64,000 bases of DNA from Paenibacillus sp. FSL H3-0469 (GTDB lineage: Bacteria; Bacillota; Bacilli; Paenibacillales; Paenibacillaceae), in the NCBI RefSeq assembly GCF_038051945.1, contig NZ_CP150302.1:2852001-2916000 (forward strand). Direction: 5' to 3'. Both the position numbers and the translations under genes were made by a program. This document shows positions 55,830 through 64,000 of the stretch, piece by piece (position 1 is the stretch's first letter; each line of letters begins with the position of its first letter). The notes below the pieces were generated by a model. It searched no databases, had not been told where the DNA came from, and saw only the letters and a list, made by a program, of their open reading frames with translations.

Positions 55830-55919
55830 ACTTTCCCTCCTGTAAGAGGCCAACCCCGAATATCCCGGAGCTGGCCGCTGTTACCTATCAATCTATTGTG
55901 CTTGCTTCGTTCAAAGATC

Positions 55920-56783
55920 TTACGATTGCATAGCAGAGATTGGAATGAACTTAAGCTTCTTAAGCGAGCCCTGCTGGAACTTCTTGCTCTGTACATATTC
56001 GATGAATTCTTTGGTCGCACCGGTCGGCTGGCCCTTTGTCATATAGTAGCCGTAAGCCCAGATCTTGTACGAGCCGTTGATTACGTTATCCGTGTTAGCT
56101 TCCACACCGTTGAACTTCACAGCCTTGATATCGCCGCCCGTTACATAGACAAGGTCGATGTATCCGATAGCGTTAGGCGTTGTACCTACAGCTGTTTTCA
56201 TGTCGCCGCTGGAGCCGGTTTCCTTGTAGTTTTTCTCTTTCTTCACGATATCTCCGCCGCCCAGCGCCTTGGCCTGATAGTTAACGCGGGTACCGGAGCC
56301 GAAGGCACGGGTGATCACTACGATATTCGCATCTGACCCGCCGACCTCTTTCCAGTTGGTGATTTTACCGGCGTAGATGCCTTTGAGCTGCTCTGTAGTC
56401 AGGTTGTCGACTCCGACATTCTTATTAACGATGGTTGCAAAAGGAATCACAGCGACCTTATTCGCCACCTGTCCGTCAAAGGCCTTGAAGCCCGGAACAT
56501 CGATGCTGGCATCCCAGTCGCAGGCTCCGATATCGGCAATCCCCTTCTTCACGGCCTGTGGTCCGGTCACGGAACCCTTACCGGAAGCGGCGATCTTCAC
56601 TTTAGGGTGAAGCTTCTGGAATTCCTTAGCGGCCTGCAGCGTCAGCGGAAGCAGGGCCGTAGAACCGTTAACGGTGATTTTACCCTTGAGGCTGTCCGCT
56701 GCTGCGGCTACCCCTGCAAAGGATGCGGTAACCGCGATCACCGCGGTGAGTGCTGTAACTGTGAATTTTTTGAATAGCTTCAT
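55920..56783 (-). CDS. pstS: phosphate-binding protein PstS
   Basis: 287 residues: Sec signal peptide (KFTVTALTAVIAVTASFAGVAAA), then the phosphate-binding fold with VNGSTALLPLTLQAAKEFQK, GSVTGPQAVKKGIADIGACD, and GSGTRVNYQAKALGG. It captures orthophosphate outside the cell. No lipobox Cys at the signal end, which is unusual for a Gram-positive binding protein. GGGAGGAG precedes the ATG. Confidence 0.95.
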   Translation of the reverse strand: MKLFKKFTVTALTAVIAVTASFAGVAAAADSLKGKITVNGSTALLPLTLQAAKEFQKLHPKVKIAASGKGSVTGPQAVKKGIADIGACDWDASIDVPGFKAFDGQVANKVAVIPFATIVNKNVGVDNLTTEQLKGIYAGKITNWKEVGGSDANIVVITRAFGSGTRVNYQAKALGGGDIVKKEKNYKETGSSGDMKTAVGTTPNAIGYIDLVYVTGGDIKAVKFNGVEANTDNVINGSYKIWAYGYYMTKGQPTGATKEFIEYVQSKKFQQGSLKKLKFIPISAMQS

Positions 56784-56827
56784 ATCTGAATTCTCCTCCC
56801 GGCGGTGTGCGCCGATAAATGTTGTAA

Positions 56828-58264
56828 TTAATTTGCTACTTCCGGTGAGCCTGACAGTTGCAGCGCTTTGCCGTTCTGAATGACCAATACCTTGCCGTCG
56901 CTGATGATCGCCAGCTTGCTCCCGTCTGCCGATACTGCTACTTCCGATACGTCTTCGGCTGTCCGGTACAGTTCAGCCGGAGCTGCGCTGCCCGCAATAG
57001 AATAGATTACCGTGCTGCCATCCGCTGTAGTTCCGGAGACTACAAGGCCCGTGCTAACTCCTGTGGACCAATTCACCTCAGCACCGAGGGCAACATCTGT
57101 GCTTTTACCGTCTGCTGTGATCAGCTTCAGCGTGTTAGCCGCATTGCCGTCTGCATCCGCACTCAGGTAGGACACGCTGCCGCCAGCCAGAATCTCTGGA
57201 TACAGCTTGTTGTCAGGTGTAGTAGTCAAGGCGACTGGCTTAGCACCTTTGGTGGTAAGATCCAGCTTATAGAGCTGTTCTCCGGCCTTGCTGAAGTCTA
57301 CGGTAAGTGAATCTTCTGTGCTATCGGCATCATTCTTCGCAGTACCGGTGATGTTGACAATGTACACTGCGCTTTTGCCGTCTGCCGATATGCGGAGCTC
57401 CGACTTGTTCTCTACTTTATCTTCAAGCAGAGCCTTAACCTCTCCGGTCTCTACTGAAATCTGTGCCAGCTTCTCCTGCTTGTCGCCCTGGACGAAATAG
57501 AGCGTCTTGCCGTCACTGGACCACACGATATCTGTCTTCACGCTGGTATCCTTGCCGAGCGGACTGATTAGGCCGGTGGACAGGTTGATCAGCTTCAGCT
57601 GGCCGGTCTCATCGCTGAATGCGCCCCATTGCTGGTCGGCGGAGACTGCGAAATCCACCGCACCTTCGCTGGAAGAGAACAGATCATAGTTACCTGGAGT
57701 CAGGGTGAATTTATAGAGCAGGGTGGATTCAGCGTCGCTCTGATTCGCAATCAGACCGCCGTCGGCACTCCAGTGAAGGGTATCGAATGAACCGGCCGGC
57801 CGGGCGAAGCTCAGGATCGTGTGGGCATCGGGCTCCAGCTCACCGCCAAGCGCGGTAACCAGCTTCGTCAGCTCCACATACGTTTTGCTGTTACGCACGA
57901 CGGGGGCCACTGTGAATTCCAGGGTTTTGCCATCCGCCTGATAGCTTTTCACGCCTGCCTGGATTTGCACATTATGTAGACCTTTGCTGTCATTTAGCTG
58001 GATTCCGCTGCTGCTATGCACAAGACCTGCTCCCAGCTCTGCGGCTACCTGGCTCAATGAATAGAGCTTGTACCCGCCGCTGTTGATTGTGCTGAGTGTA
58101 ACCGGCGTACCGTTGATGCTCCAGGACATGCTGCCCTCTACAGCTGCTGCTGTGTTGACTGCTGCGGCACTTACTTGGCTGCTTGTCGCCAGAACACTAA
58201 CAGCCCCGCCTGTTACGAGAAGTGCAGAAGCCAGAGCCGCGCCGATCCATTTACTATTCTTCAA
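56828..58264 (-). CDS. secreted stalk-domain/beta-propeller protein
   Basis: 478 residues. Signal peptide (GAALASALLVTGGAVSVLA), a stalk domain (WSINGTPVTLSTINSGG...VEYLTKL-type YVELTKLVTALGG), then WD40/TolB-like blades with repeated D-G-K patterns: IVWSSDGKTLYFVQGD, LRISADGKSAVYIVN, VAVSADGSKLAIISDGK. Such propellers bind ligands rather than catalyse. It starts at TTG 58264 (AAAGGGTGA upstream) and precedes pstS by 44 bases, so it is likely part of the phosphate operon. Confidence 0.8.
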   Translation of the reverse strand: MKNSKWIGAALASALLVTGGAVSVLATSSQVSAAAVNTAAAVEGSMSWSINGTPVTLSTINSGGYKLYSLSQVAAELGAGLVHSSSGIQLNDSKGLHNVQIQAGVKSYQADGKTLEFTVAPVVRNSKTYVELTKLVTALGGELEPDAHTILSFARPAGSFDTLHWSADGGLIANQSDAESTLLYKFTLTPGNYDLFSSSEGAVDFAVSADQQWGAFSDETGQLKLINLSTGLISPLGKDTSVKTDIVWSSDGKTLYFVQGDKQEKLAQISVETGEVKALLEDKVENKSELRISADGKSAVYIVNITGTAKNDADSTEDSLTVDFSKAGEQLYKLDLTTKGAKPVALTTTPDNKLYPEILAGGSVSYLSADADGNAANTLKLITADGKSTDVALGAEVNWSTGVSTGLVVSGTTADGSTVIYSIAGSAAPAELYRTAEDVSEVAVSADGSKLAIISDGKVLVIQNGKALQLSGSPEVAN

Positions 58265-58396
58265 TTAGATTCACCCTTTTCCTATAGGTAACTGCTAATG
58301 TTATTTTCGTCTACGAGTGTCAATTCTGTTGCGCAGGAATGTTATGGAAATATTAACTGTAAAAATAATTACAAGCCCAAACCAAAGAAGACCCGC

Positions 58397-58412
58397 CCGG
58401 GAACCCTCCCGG
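58397..58412 (-). terminator. weak hairpin after lipoprotein gene
   Basis: CCGGGA/TCCCGG with a 4-base loop about 25 bases past the stop; U-tract poor. Confidence 0.35.
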
Positions 58413-58435
58413 ACCGGCCTATTGTAAACCCTCTG

Positions 58436-58879
58436 TTAATTCACAATCCACGTCACGATAATCTCATTCCCGCCGCGCTCTGAATCCGAGGGGCTGCCAA
58501 TAATAGAATACGAATAAGAGCCATTCACTTTGCCGTTAATCAGCAGGTTGCGGCTGTCCATTATCTCTGTCCCGCGTTCCAGCTCCTTCTCTCGTACATA
58601 CTTCTGATATGTAGTTCCAAGAGCGGCCATACTCTCCTTCGTCTGATAGATCAGCATCGAAGATTTCTTCCCCTCTGACTGTTCACCTTGGGTAAAAGTA
58701 ATACCTGCCCCTTCAGGAATCGGCAGATCCTCCGGCAGATATTGTTTTGCCTCCGTCTTCTCGTCCGCCAAGGTATGAAACCGTCCGCCACCAGCTGAAT
58801 GGTCTGCACCGCCGCAGCCGCTAAGTCCAGCCGCTGCCAGCAGCACGCCTAGAGGAAGGAGCAGCTTATGTCCTGCCAT
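58436..58879 (-). CDS. lipoprotein of unknown function
   Basis: 147 residues from ATG 58879 (GGCGGTGA upstream; the open frame reaches a GTG at 58924). Lipobox AAAGLSGC with Cys about 22, then GGADHSAGGG and a short domain with YLPEDLPIPEGAGITFTQGE, KSSMLIYQTKESMAALGTTY and a C-terminal GGNEIIVTWIVN. No family recognised. It diverges from the ABC export operon. Confidence 0.75.
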   Translation of the reverse strand: MAGHKLLLPLGVLLAAAGLSGCGGADHSAGGGRFHTLADEKTEAKQYLPEDLPIPEGAGITFTQGEQSEGKKSSMLIYQTKESMAALGTTYQKYVREKELERGTEIMDSRNLLINGKVNGSYSYSIIGSPSDSERGGNEIIVTWIVN

Positions 58880-59014
58880 AATTTCACCGCCTTTAGTGAA
58901 TTGGGTCTCAGGATGCCGGTTCACATAGGATGTCCCTTTTATTACCCGGATCTGGAGTGGAAGTAACGGATAATCCTTATAATTTTATTTACTTTGGAGC
59001 AAGGAATCATTAGT

Positions 59015-59040
59015 ATAATGAGTGAGCACTCACTCATTAT
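59015..59040. promoter_or_regulatory. TetR-type operator overlapping a -10 box
   Basis: A perfect palindrome of two 12-base arms (ATAATGAGTGAG / CTCACTCATTAT) with a two-base centre. It overlaps TATAAT at 59014-59019, the likely -10 of the ABC operon. The third gene of that operon encodes a TetR regulator, so autoregulation is expected. Confidence 0.8.
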
Positions 59041-59063
59041 GAGGAAAAACGGAGGAGATTACT

Positions 59064-59795
59064 ATGGATGAGGGGAAGCCAGTCATTGCGGTTACTCGTG
59101 TGAACCGGGCTTTTGGCAATAAAACAGTGTTGAAGGATATTACGCTTCAGGTGAATCAGGCAGAGACCTTCGGGATTCTGGGTCCATCCGGCTCCGGCAA
59201 AACCACGCTGGTCAAGCTGCTTACGGGTATAGACGAGGTAACCTCCGGTGAGGTCACCGTGCTCGGGGTGCGGATGCCGAAGCTTGCCATGCTCCAGCAC
59301 ATCGGATATATGGCCCAGTCGGATGCCTTGTATACCGAGCTTAGCGCCAAGGAGAATCTGGAGTTCTTTGCTGCGCTCTACGGACTGAAGGGCGGTAACC
59401 GCACACGGCGGATCGGGGATGTGATGGAGCTGGTGAACCTGCAGGAGCATCTGCGTAGACGGGTGGATCAATATTCCGGCGGCATGAAGCGCCGTCTGTC
59501 CCTGGCGATCGCCCTGCTGCACGAGCCGCCGCTGCTGCTGCTGGATGAACCGACTGTCGGCATCGATCCGGTGCTGCGCCAGTCCATCTGGAAGGAACTG
59601 AAGGCGCTGAACCGTAAGGGAACAACGATTGTCCTGACCACGCATGTGATGGATGAGGCGGAGAAATGTGACCGGCTGGCAATGATCCGGGACGGCGTGC
59701 TGCTGGCGGCCGATACTCCGGCTGGACTGCTTCAGGCTACCGGCAGCGCCAGCATTGAGGAAGCCTTTCTCTATTATGGAGGTGCACGCCGATGA
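59064..59795 (+). CDS. ABC transporter ATP-binding protein
   Basis: 243 residues: Walker A GPSGSGKTTLVKLLTG, Q-loop YMAQSDALY, signature YSGGMKRRLSLAIALL, Walker B LLLLDEPTVGIDP, His-loop TTHVMDEAEKC. The layout matches the DrrA/NodI-type ATPases of ABC-2 exporters. GGAGGA precedes the ATG. Operator upstream; overlaps the permease gene by four bases. Confidence 0.93.
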   Translation: MDEGKPVIAVTRVNRAFGNKTVLKDITLQVNQAETFGILGPSGSGKTTLVKLLTGIDEVTSGEVTVLGVRMPKLAMLQHIGYMAQSDALYTELSAKENLEFFAALYGLKGGNRTRRIGDVMELVNLQEHLRRRVDQYSGGMKRRLSLAIALLHEPPLLLLDEPTVGIDPVLRQSIWKELKALNRKGTTIVLTTHVMDEAEKCDRLAMIRDGVLLAADTPAGLLQATGSASIEEAFLYYGGARR

Positions 59796-60829
59796 GAATC
59801 CGGGCCATTACCCTGAGAATTCTGCAGCAGTTCATCCATGACCGGAGAACCATGGCACTGATGTTCATCGCTCCCCTACTGGTGCTTAGTCTGATGAGCC
59901 TGGTGTTCGGCAGCGATGCCTATGAGCCTAAGATCGGTGTCTCCGGTGGCGCAGCAGTGTTCAGTTCAGCGCTGGAAGCCCAGCAGGCTGAGGTTACCGG
60001 CTATGCCGATGAATCAACAGGTCAGGCCGCCCTGAAGGCGGGAGACATTGATGCTCTCCTTACAATGAAGGGGGACGTACCCGCTGTTGTCCTTGAAGGC
60101 AGCAATCCGGCGGCTAACCGCGCTGTGATCATGGCGCTCCAGGAAGCTGCGCAGAGCCTCCGGCCGCAAGCGCCGGGCGGCGGGCAGCTCCAGCCGCAGA
60201 TCAGCTATCTCTACGGCGCGGAGGATATGAAGACGATTGACCGCTTCGGCCCGATTATGATCGGGGTGTTCGTGTTCTTCTTTGTCTTCCTGATTGCCGG
60301 GGTCTCCTTCCTGCGCGAACGGACCACGGGCACGCTGGAGCGTCTGCTCTCCACCCCGCTGAAGCGCTGGGAGATCGTCACCGGATATGTCTGCGGCTTC
60401 GGCATCTTCACCGTCTTCCAGGCCCTGTTGATCTCCTGGTTCTCGATCCAGGTGCTGGGGATTATGATGACAGGCAGCTTCGGCTACGTGCTGCTGATGA
60501 CGCTGCTGCTGTCGATGTCGGCGCTGACCCTCGGCACCCTGCTCTCGGCATTCGCTGCCAATGAACTGCAGATGATCCAGTTCATCCCCCTGGTCATTGT
60601 GCCGCAGATCTTCCTGAGCGGATTATTTCCGCTGGATACCCTTCCCCTCTGGCTCCAGCGCATTGGACTCGCCACTCCGATGTACTACGGTTCACAGGCA
60701 CTGATGGATATCATGGTACGCGGCAGAGGCTGGAGCGATATCGCCGGGGATGTGTTCATGCTGATCGGCTTCTCCCTGCTGTTCATGCTGCTGAATGTGC
60801 TGGCTCTGCGCAAGCACCGCAGAATGTGA
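59792..60829 (+). CDS. ABC-2 family exporter permease
   Basis: 345 residues: one N-terminal membrane segment (MALMFIAPLLVLSLMSLVFG), a large extracytoplasmic domain (about 40-150), then five segments with the ABC-2 signature RERTTGTLERLLSTPLKRWEIVTGY and QMIQFIPLVIVPQIFLSGLFPL. This type exports drugs, lipids or peptides; the substrate is unknown. Translationally coupled to the ATPase gene. Confidence 0.92.
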   Translation: MRIRAITLRILQQFIHDRRTMALMFIAPLLVLSLMSLVFGSDAYEPKIGVSGGAAVFSSALEAQQAEVTGYADESTGQAALKAGDIDALLTMKGDVPAVVLEGSNPAANRAVIMALQEAAQSLRPQAPGGGQLQPQISYLYGAEDMKTIDRFGPIMIGVFVFFFVFLIAGVSFLRERTTGTLERLLSTPLKRWEIVTGYVCGFGIFTVFQALLISWFSIQVLGIMMTGSFGYVLLMTLLLSMSALTLGTLLSAFAANELQMIQFIPLVIVPQIFLSGLFPLDTLPLWLQRIGLATPMYYGSQALMDIMVRGRGWSDIAGDVFMLIGFSLLFMLLNVLALRKHRRM

Positions 60830-60886
60830 AGGGTGAACGGGCTATGGTACACTAGGAGGAACTGCAAGAGTCTGGAGGTTCTATTG

Positions 60887-61573
60887 ATGGAGAATAACCC
60901 TGCTGCCGATCAGGAGCAGCTGGAGCAAGACCAGTGGGTTCAGGAGTTGCTGGATCTCAGCGAGAAGGAGCAGGTCACACCCAAGCAGCTGTCCATTCTG
61001 CGGGCGGCGATAGATGTTTTTGCAGAGAAGGGCTTCTCGGCGGCTGCCACCAGTGAGATCGCCCAGAAGGCGGGCGTGGCCGAAGGCACGATCTTCCGTT
61101 ATTACCGGACCAAAAAAGATCTGCTGCTCGCCATCATGGTCCCCACCATGAGCCGGATGATCGCCCCGTTCGTGCTGCGCAACTTCAGCGGTGTGCTGGA
61201 TGTGCCGTTCGGGAGCTATGAGGATTTCCTTAAGGCCTTCATGGTGAACCGGCTGGAGTTCGTCCGCAGGAATCTGAAAATCGTCAAAATTCTCATTCAG
61301 GAGATCCCCTTTCAGCCTGCGCTGAAGGAGCAGCTGACCGAGAATATCTTCGAGCAGGTCCTGGCCCGCGTCACTGCAATTACTGAGCACTTCAAAGCGG
61401 AAGGTGAAGTGATTGATGCGCCCACACCTGCAATTATCCGCTTCACGATCTCGGCGATTATCGGATACCTGCTGACGCGGCTGGTGCTGATGCCGGAGCA
61501 GGACTGGAATGATGAGGCTGAGATTGAACAGACTATAAGCTTCATTCTGCACGGGATCGGCGGGAACAAATAA
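60887..61573 (+). CDS. TetR/AcrR family transcriptional regulator
   Basis: 228 residues from ATG 60887 (GGAGG eight bases before; frame opens 18 codons upstream). HTH domain QLSILRAAIDVFAEKGFSAA, TSEIAQKAGVAEGTIFRYYR and TKKDLLLAIM, then an all-helical ligand-binding part. It most likely represses this operon through the palindrome at 59015 and senses an export substrate. Confidence 0.92.
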   Translation: MENNPAADQEQLEQDQWVQELLDLSEKEQVTPKQLSILRAAIDVFAEKGFSAAATSEIAQKAGVAEGTIFRYYRTKKDLLLAIMVPTMSRMIAPFVLRNFSGVLDVPFGSYEDFLKAFMVNRLEFVRRNLKIVKILIQEIPFQPALKEQLTENIFEQVLARVTAITEHFKAEGEVIDAPTPAIIRFTISAIIGYLLTRLVLMPEQDWNDEAEIEQTISFILHGIGGNK

Positions 61574-61638
61574 TCTTTAAGTACGGTATTCCCCGAAGGG
61601 GCGGCTTAGACAGAAGCAATAAAAGGAAGTGAGTATAG

Positions 61639-64000
61639 GTGGGTTATCAGGTGCCGGAACGGGTAATCAAGCTGCTGTGCGGCAATGCCGCTTTTGATCA
61701 GGGAACGGCTTATTATCATGCCCATAAGGTGGACCTAGTCTACACGGAGCATAATGAGGAAGAGGAATATTCCAAATACCGCGCTGAGGTTCATGGGCTG
61801 GACAGCCATGAGATTGCGCTGATTATCGACAGTGACGGGGATGTGCAGGGGGAATGCACCTGCCCGGCTTACTACCGCGGCGGACCCTTCTGCAAGCATA
61901 TTGCAGCTGCGCTGGTGGCGGTCCTCTACCGCAGCCGGGCGGCCGGAGCTGAACAGGCTGAAGATAGGCAGGCAGATGCGGAGGAGGCTTACCCCGCAAG
62001 GGACGGCAGTTTGCTGCTGGCACAAGGCAGCTCCGGCCCCTCCGGGGCGGAGCCCAGGGAGCGCAGCGGAGACCGGCAGCTGGTGAGCAGCATGCTCGGG
62101 ATATTCACCGGAGGACGGCAGCGGCCAAGCGGTGCGGGCATGTACATCGATCTGCGGACACCGCTCCAGGTCGAGTTCATCTGCCGGCCCTTCAACTTCA
62201 GCTACGGTAGTACCATGCTTGGGATGGAAGTGAAGCTTGGTCCTAAGCGCCTTTATATCGTGCAGAAGATCAGACCTTTTTTGGAGCAGGTGCACCGGGG
62301 TGAGCCTTTTGAATTCACGGCGCATTTCAGCTATGATCCTGCCCTGCATAGCTTCTCCAAGGAGGATAATGAGGTCCTGCAGAAGCTGATTGAGATCATG
62401 CTCAATGAGAAGGTCTACAATAGTCTCACCAGCCCGTATGGTTCCCGCACTAACCCTACCGGGAATGACCGGCTGCTGCCGGTTGCCCCTTTTTTCTGGG
62501 AAAGTCTGTATCCCCTGCTAGAAGCAGCGCCTGCCGTTCGCCTTCAGCATGGACAGCTTCTGATGGAACGCTTGTCCCTCTCGGAGGAGCTGCTGCCGCT
62601 CAGCTTCCAGTTCGACCAGGCACAGGAGGACGGCTACCGGCTGGATGTCCGGGGACTTGAGCAGCTTACGATTCTGGAGAGCTACGGGATGGTCTTGACC
62701 GAGGGCAGGCTGCTGAAGCTTCCGGCGCAGGAATGCGGGCGGCTCTCCGAGCTGAAGCGGATGCTCAGCGGCAGCCGGCGGGATAGCCTGGCGATTGCGC
62801 CTGAGCAGATGGAGCCCTTCATGGAAACCGTCATTCCCGGGCTGAAGAAGCTGGGCAGGGTGAGCATTGCCGACACCATTGCGGACCGGATTGTCCAGAC
62901 CCAGCTTCACGCGAGACTCTATCTGGACCGGGTAAGGGACCGGCTGCTCGCCGGGCTTGAATTCCAGTATGGCGGGATTGTCATCAATCCGCTGGAAGAG
63001 AAGGCGCATGAGCGGAGCAGCGAGGTCATTCTGATGCGGGACGGAAAAGCCGAGCGGCGGATTCTGGACCTGATGGCCCATGAGTCCTTCTCGCGGACGG
63101 AGAGCGGATATATCATGCGTGACGAGGACGGGGAATTCGACTTCCTGCATCATACCATCCCGCTGCTGGAGCCGCTGCTTCAGGTCTATGCGACCACTGC
63201 GGTCAAGGATCGGGTGCTTACGGAGCATGCAGCGCCCAAGGTCAGCCTGAGCTGGAACGAGAAGACTGACTGGCTGGACTTCAAGTTCGCCATGGAGGGC
63301 ATCACGGAGAAGGACATTACCCAGGTCCTTAAGTCCCTCCAGGAAAAGCGGAAATATCACCGGCTCAAGGACGGAGCCCTGCTCCCGCTGGACACCGCAG
63401 AGTTTCAGGAAATTATCGCGCTGATGAACGAGCTCGGCGTCCGCAGCGTGGATATCCGGAGTACGGAGTTCTCCCTGCCGCTGGTCCGCGCTCTCCATCT
63501 CCATGCAGGCACCTTCCAGGGTCAGACCATCGAGACCGGCCGCTCCTTCCGGCGGCTGCTGGCCAATATGGCGAGTCCCGAGAATCTGGACTTCCCGCTG
63601 CCGGAGAGTCTTGCTCCTGTGCTGCGGGACTACCAGCAATACGGCTTCCAGTGGATGAGGACGCTGGCCCATTACCGCTTCGGCGGAATTCTGGCGGACG
63701 ATATGGGCCTTGGCAAAACACTGCAGAGCATCACCTTCCTGCTCTCGATGCGGGAAGACATCCGGCAGAGCGGTGTGCCTGCCCTTATTGTGGCACCGGC
63801 CTCCCTGCTCTATAACTGGCTTAACGAGCTGAAGCGCTTCGCGCCGGAGCTGCAAGCGGTCATTGCCGACGGCAACGCCGGTGAGCGCAGCCGGGCCCTG
63901 CGGAACACGGCCGGGCATGATGTCATCATCACCTCATATCCGCTGCTGCGCAGAGATGTGGATGAGTATGCCAAGCGGTCGTTCCATACGCTCATTCTGG
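61639..64000 (+). CDS. SWIM-zinc-finger SNF2/DEAD-box helicase (3' end outside window)
   Basis: 787 codons are present and the gene runs off the window. Start is GTG 61639 (AAAGGAAGTGAG upstream; product begins MGYQVPERVIKLLCGN). Residues about 74-88 hold a SWIM zinc motif (CTCPAYYRGGPFCKH), followed by a Ser/Gln-rich variable stretch. The SNF2 helicase core begins near 675: YQQYGFQWMRTLAHYRFGG, Walker A ILADDMGLGKTLQSI (about 684), motif Ia LIVAPASLLYNW, and the segment VIITSYPLLRRDV near the edge. Proteins of this SNF2-SWIM class remodel nucleoprotein complexes; in Bacillota the function is mostly unknown. No frameshift is seen. Confidence 0.9.
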   Translation, partial: MGYQVPERVIKLLCGNAAFDQGTAYYHAHKVDLVYTEHNEEEEYSKYRAEVHGLDSHEIALIIDSDGDVQGECTCPAYYRGGPFCKHIAAALVAVLYRSRAAGAEQAEDRQADAEEAYPARDGSLLLAQGSSGPSGAEPRERSGDRQLVSSMLGIFTGGRQRPSGAGMYIDLRTPLQVEFICRPFNFSYGSTMLGMEVKLGPKRLYIVQKIRPFLEQVHRGEPFEFTAHFSYDPALHSFSKEDNEVLQKLIEIMLNEKVYNSLTSPYGSRTNPTGNDRLLPVAPFFWESLYPLLEAAPAVRLQHGQLLMERLSLSEELLPLSFQFDQAQEDGYRLDVRGLEQLTILESYGMVLTEGRLLKLPAQECGRLSELKRMLSGSRRDSLAIAPEQMEPFMETVIPGLKKLGRVSIADTIADRIVQTQLHARLYLDRVRDRLLAGLEFQYGGIVINPLEEKAHERSSEVILMRDGKAERRILDLMAHESFSRTESGYIMRDEDGEFDFLHHTIPLLEPLLQVYATTAVKDRVLTEHAAPKVSLSWNEKTDWLDFKFAMEGITEKDITQVLKSLQEKRKYHRLKDGALLPLDTAEFQEIIALMNELGVRSVDIRSTEFSLPLVRALHLHAGTFQGQTIETGRSFRRLLANMASPENLDFPLPESLAPVLRDYQQYGFQWMRTLAHYRFGGILADDMGLGKTLQSITFLLSMREDIRQSGVPALIVAPASLLYNWLNELKRFAPELQAVIADGNAGERSRALRNTAGHDVIITSYPLLRRDVDEYAKRSFHTLIL

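Noticed and set aside
62518..63918. 466-codon open frame on the minus strand
   Set aside because: Antisense to the SNF2-SWIM helicase, which has clear Walker A and SWIM motifs; the product is His/Pro/Gln-rich and unlike any family.

Overview
The window reads as a chromosomal stretch of a Paenibacillus-type, spore-forming member of the Bacillota. This rests on gene content: two S-layer-homology (SLH) proteins, a gerA-type germination operon, the tig/clpP/clpX/ispG/lonB/lonA/ysxC housekeeping run, stalk-domain (copper-amine-oxidase N-terminal-like) secreted proteins, and a peptide-pheromone receptor of the kind known from Paenibacillus. The genus call is inference; no 16S or other typing marker is present.

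Layout. 1-2.1 kb: the 3' part of a large hybrid sensor kinase. 2.2-4.4 kb: an SLH protein with nearly identical Ig-like repeats. 4.5-11.6 kb: an accessory, partly AT-rich island holding a 50-residue small ORF with its own terminator, an XRE/TPR regulator whose 3' end overlaps a hidden 47-residue secreted propeptide (a probable RRNPP/Alo-type quorum-sensing pair), and a secreted 1311-residue polymorphic toxin with a YezG-type immunity gene. Decayed copies of the 3' end of the neighbouring ydcF gene lie at two places in the island. 11.7-31.6 kb: a 20-kb exopolysaccharide/glycan cluster read on the minus strand. It runs from a chain-length/BY-kinase pair through a PglF-C-D-E set for UDP-di-N-acetylbacillosamine, glycosyltransferases, Wzy and Wzx, to UDP-glucuronate/galacturonate and dTDP-4-keto-6-deoxy-sugar genes, ending at ydcF and a terminator. 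The middle (about 17.4-23.9 kb) is very AT-rich, as expected of an exchangeable serotype-like cassette. 31.6-34.6 kb: a second SLH protein and the PHP-type tyrosine phosphatase that completes the kinase system.

34.6-51.9 kb is mostly core: ysxC, lonA and lonB; a gerA-gerC-small ORF-gerB operon on the plus strand; a VanZ-like protein; ispG, clpX, clpP and tig; and a conserved protein of unknown role. 52-53.9 kb holds tRNA-Arg(UCU) with a partial 144-bp duplication of its 3' end and terminator, three tandem copies of a 294-295 bp repeat containing an inverted repeat, and a frameshifted RQC-minor/SEC-C gene remnant. 53.9-58.3 kb is a phosphate-uptake operon (stalk/propeller protein, pstS, pstC, pstA) with no pstB beside it. 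58.4-61.6 kb has a lipoprotein and a TetR-controlled ABC export operon with a 26-bp operator palindrome. The window ends inside a SWIM-zinc-finger SNF2 helicase gene.

Most promising for novelty: the unannotated pheromone gene overlapping the regulator at about 5.0 kb, its placement beside a toxin/immunity module bracketed by ydcF-end duplications, and the tandem repeat array after the tRNA gene.
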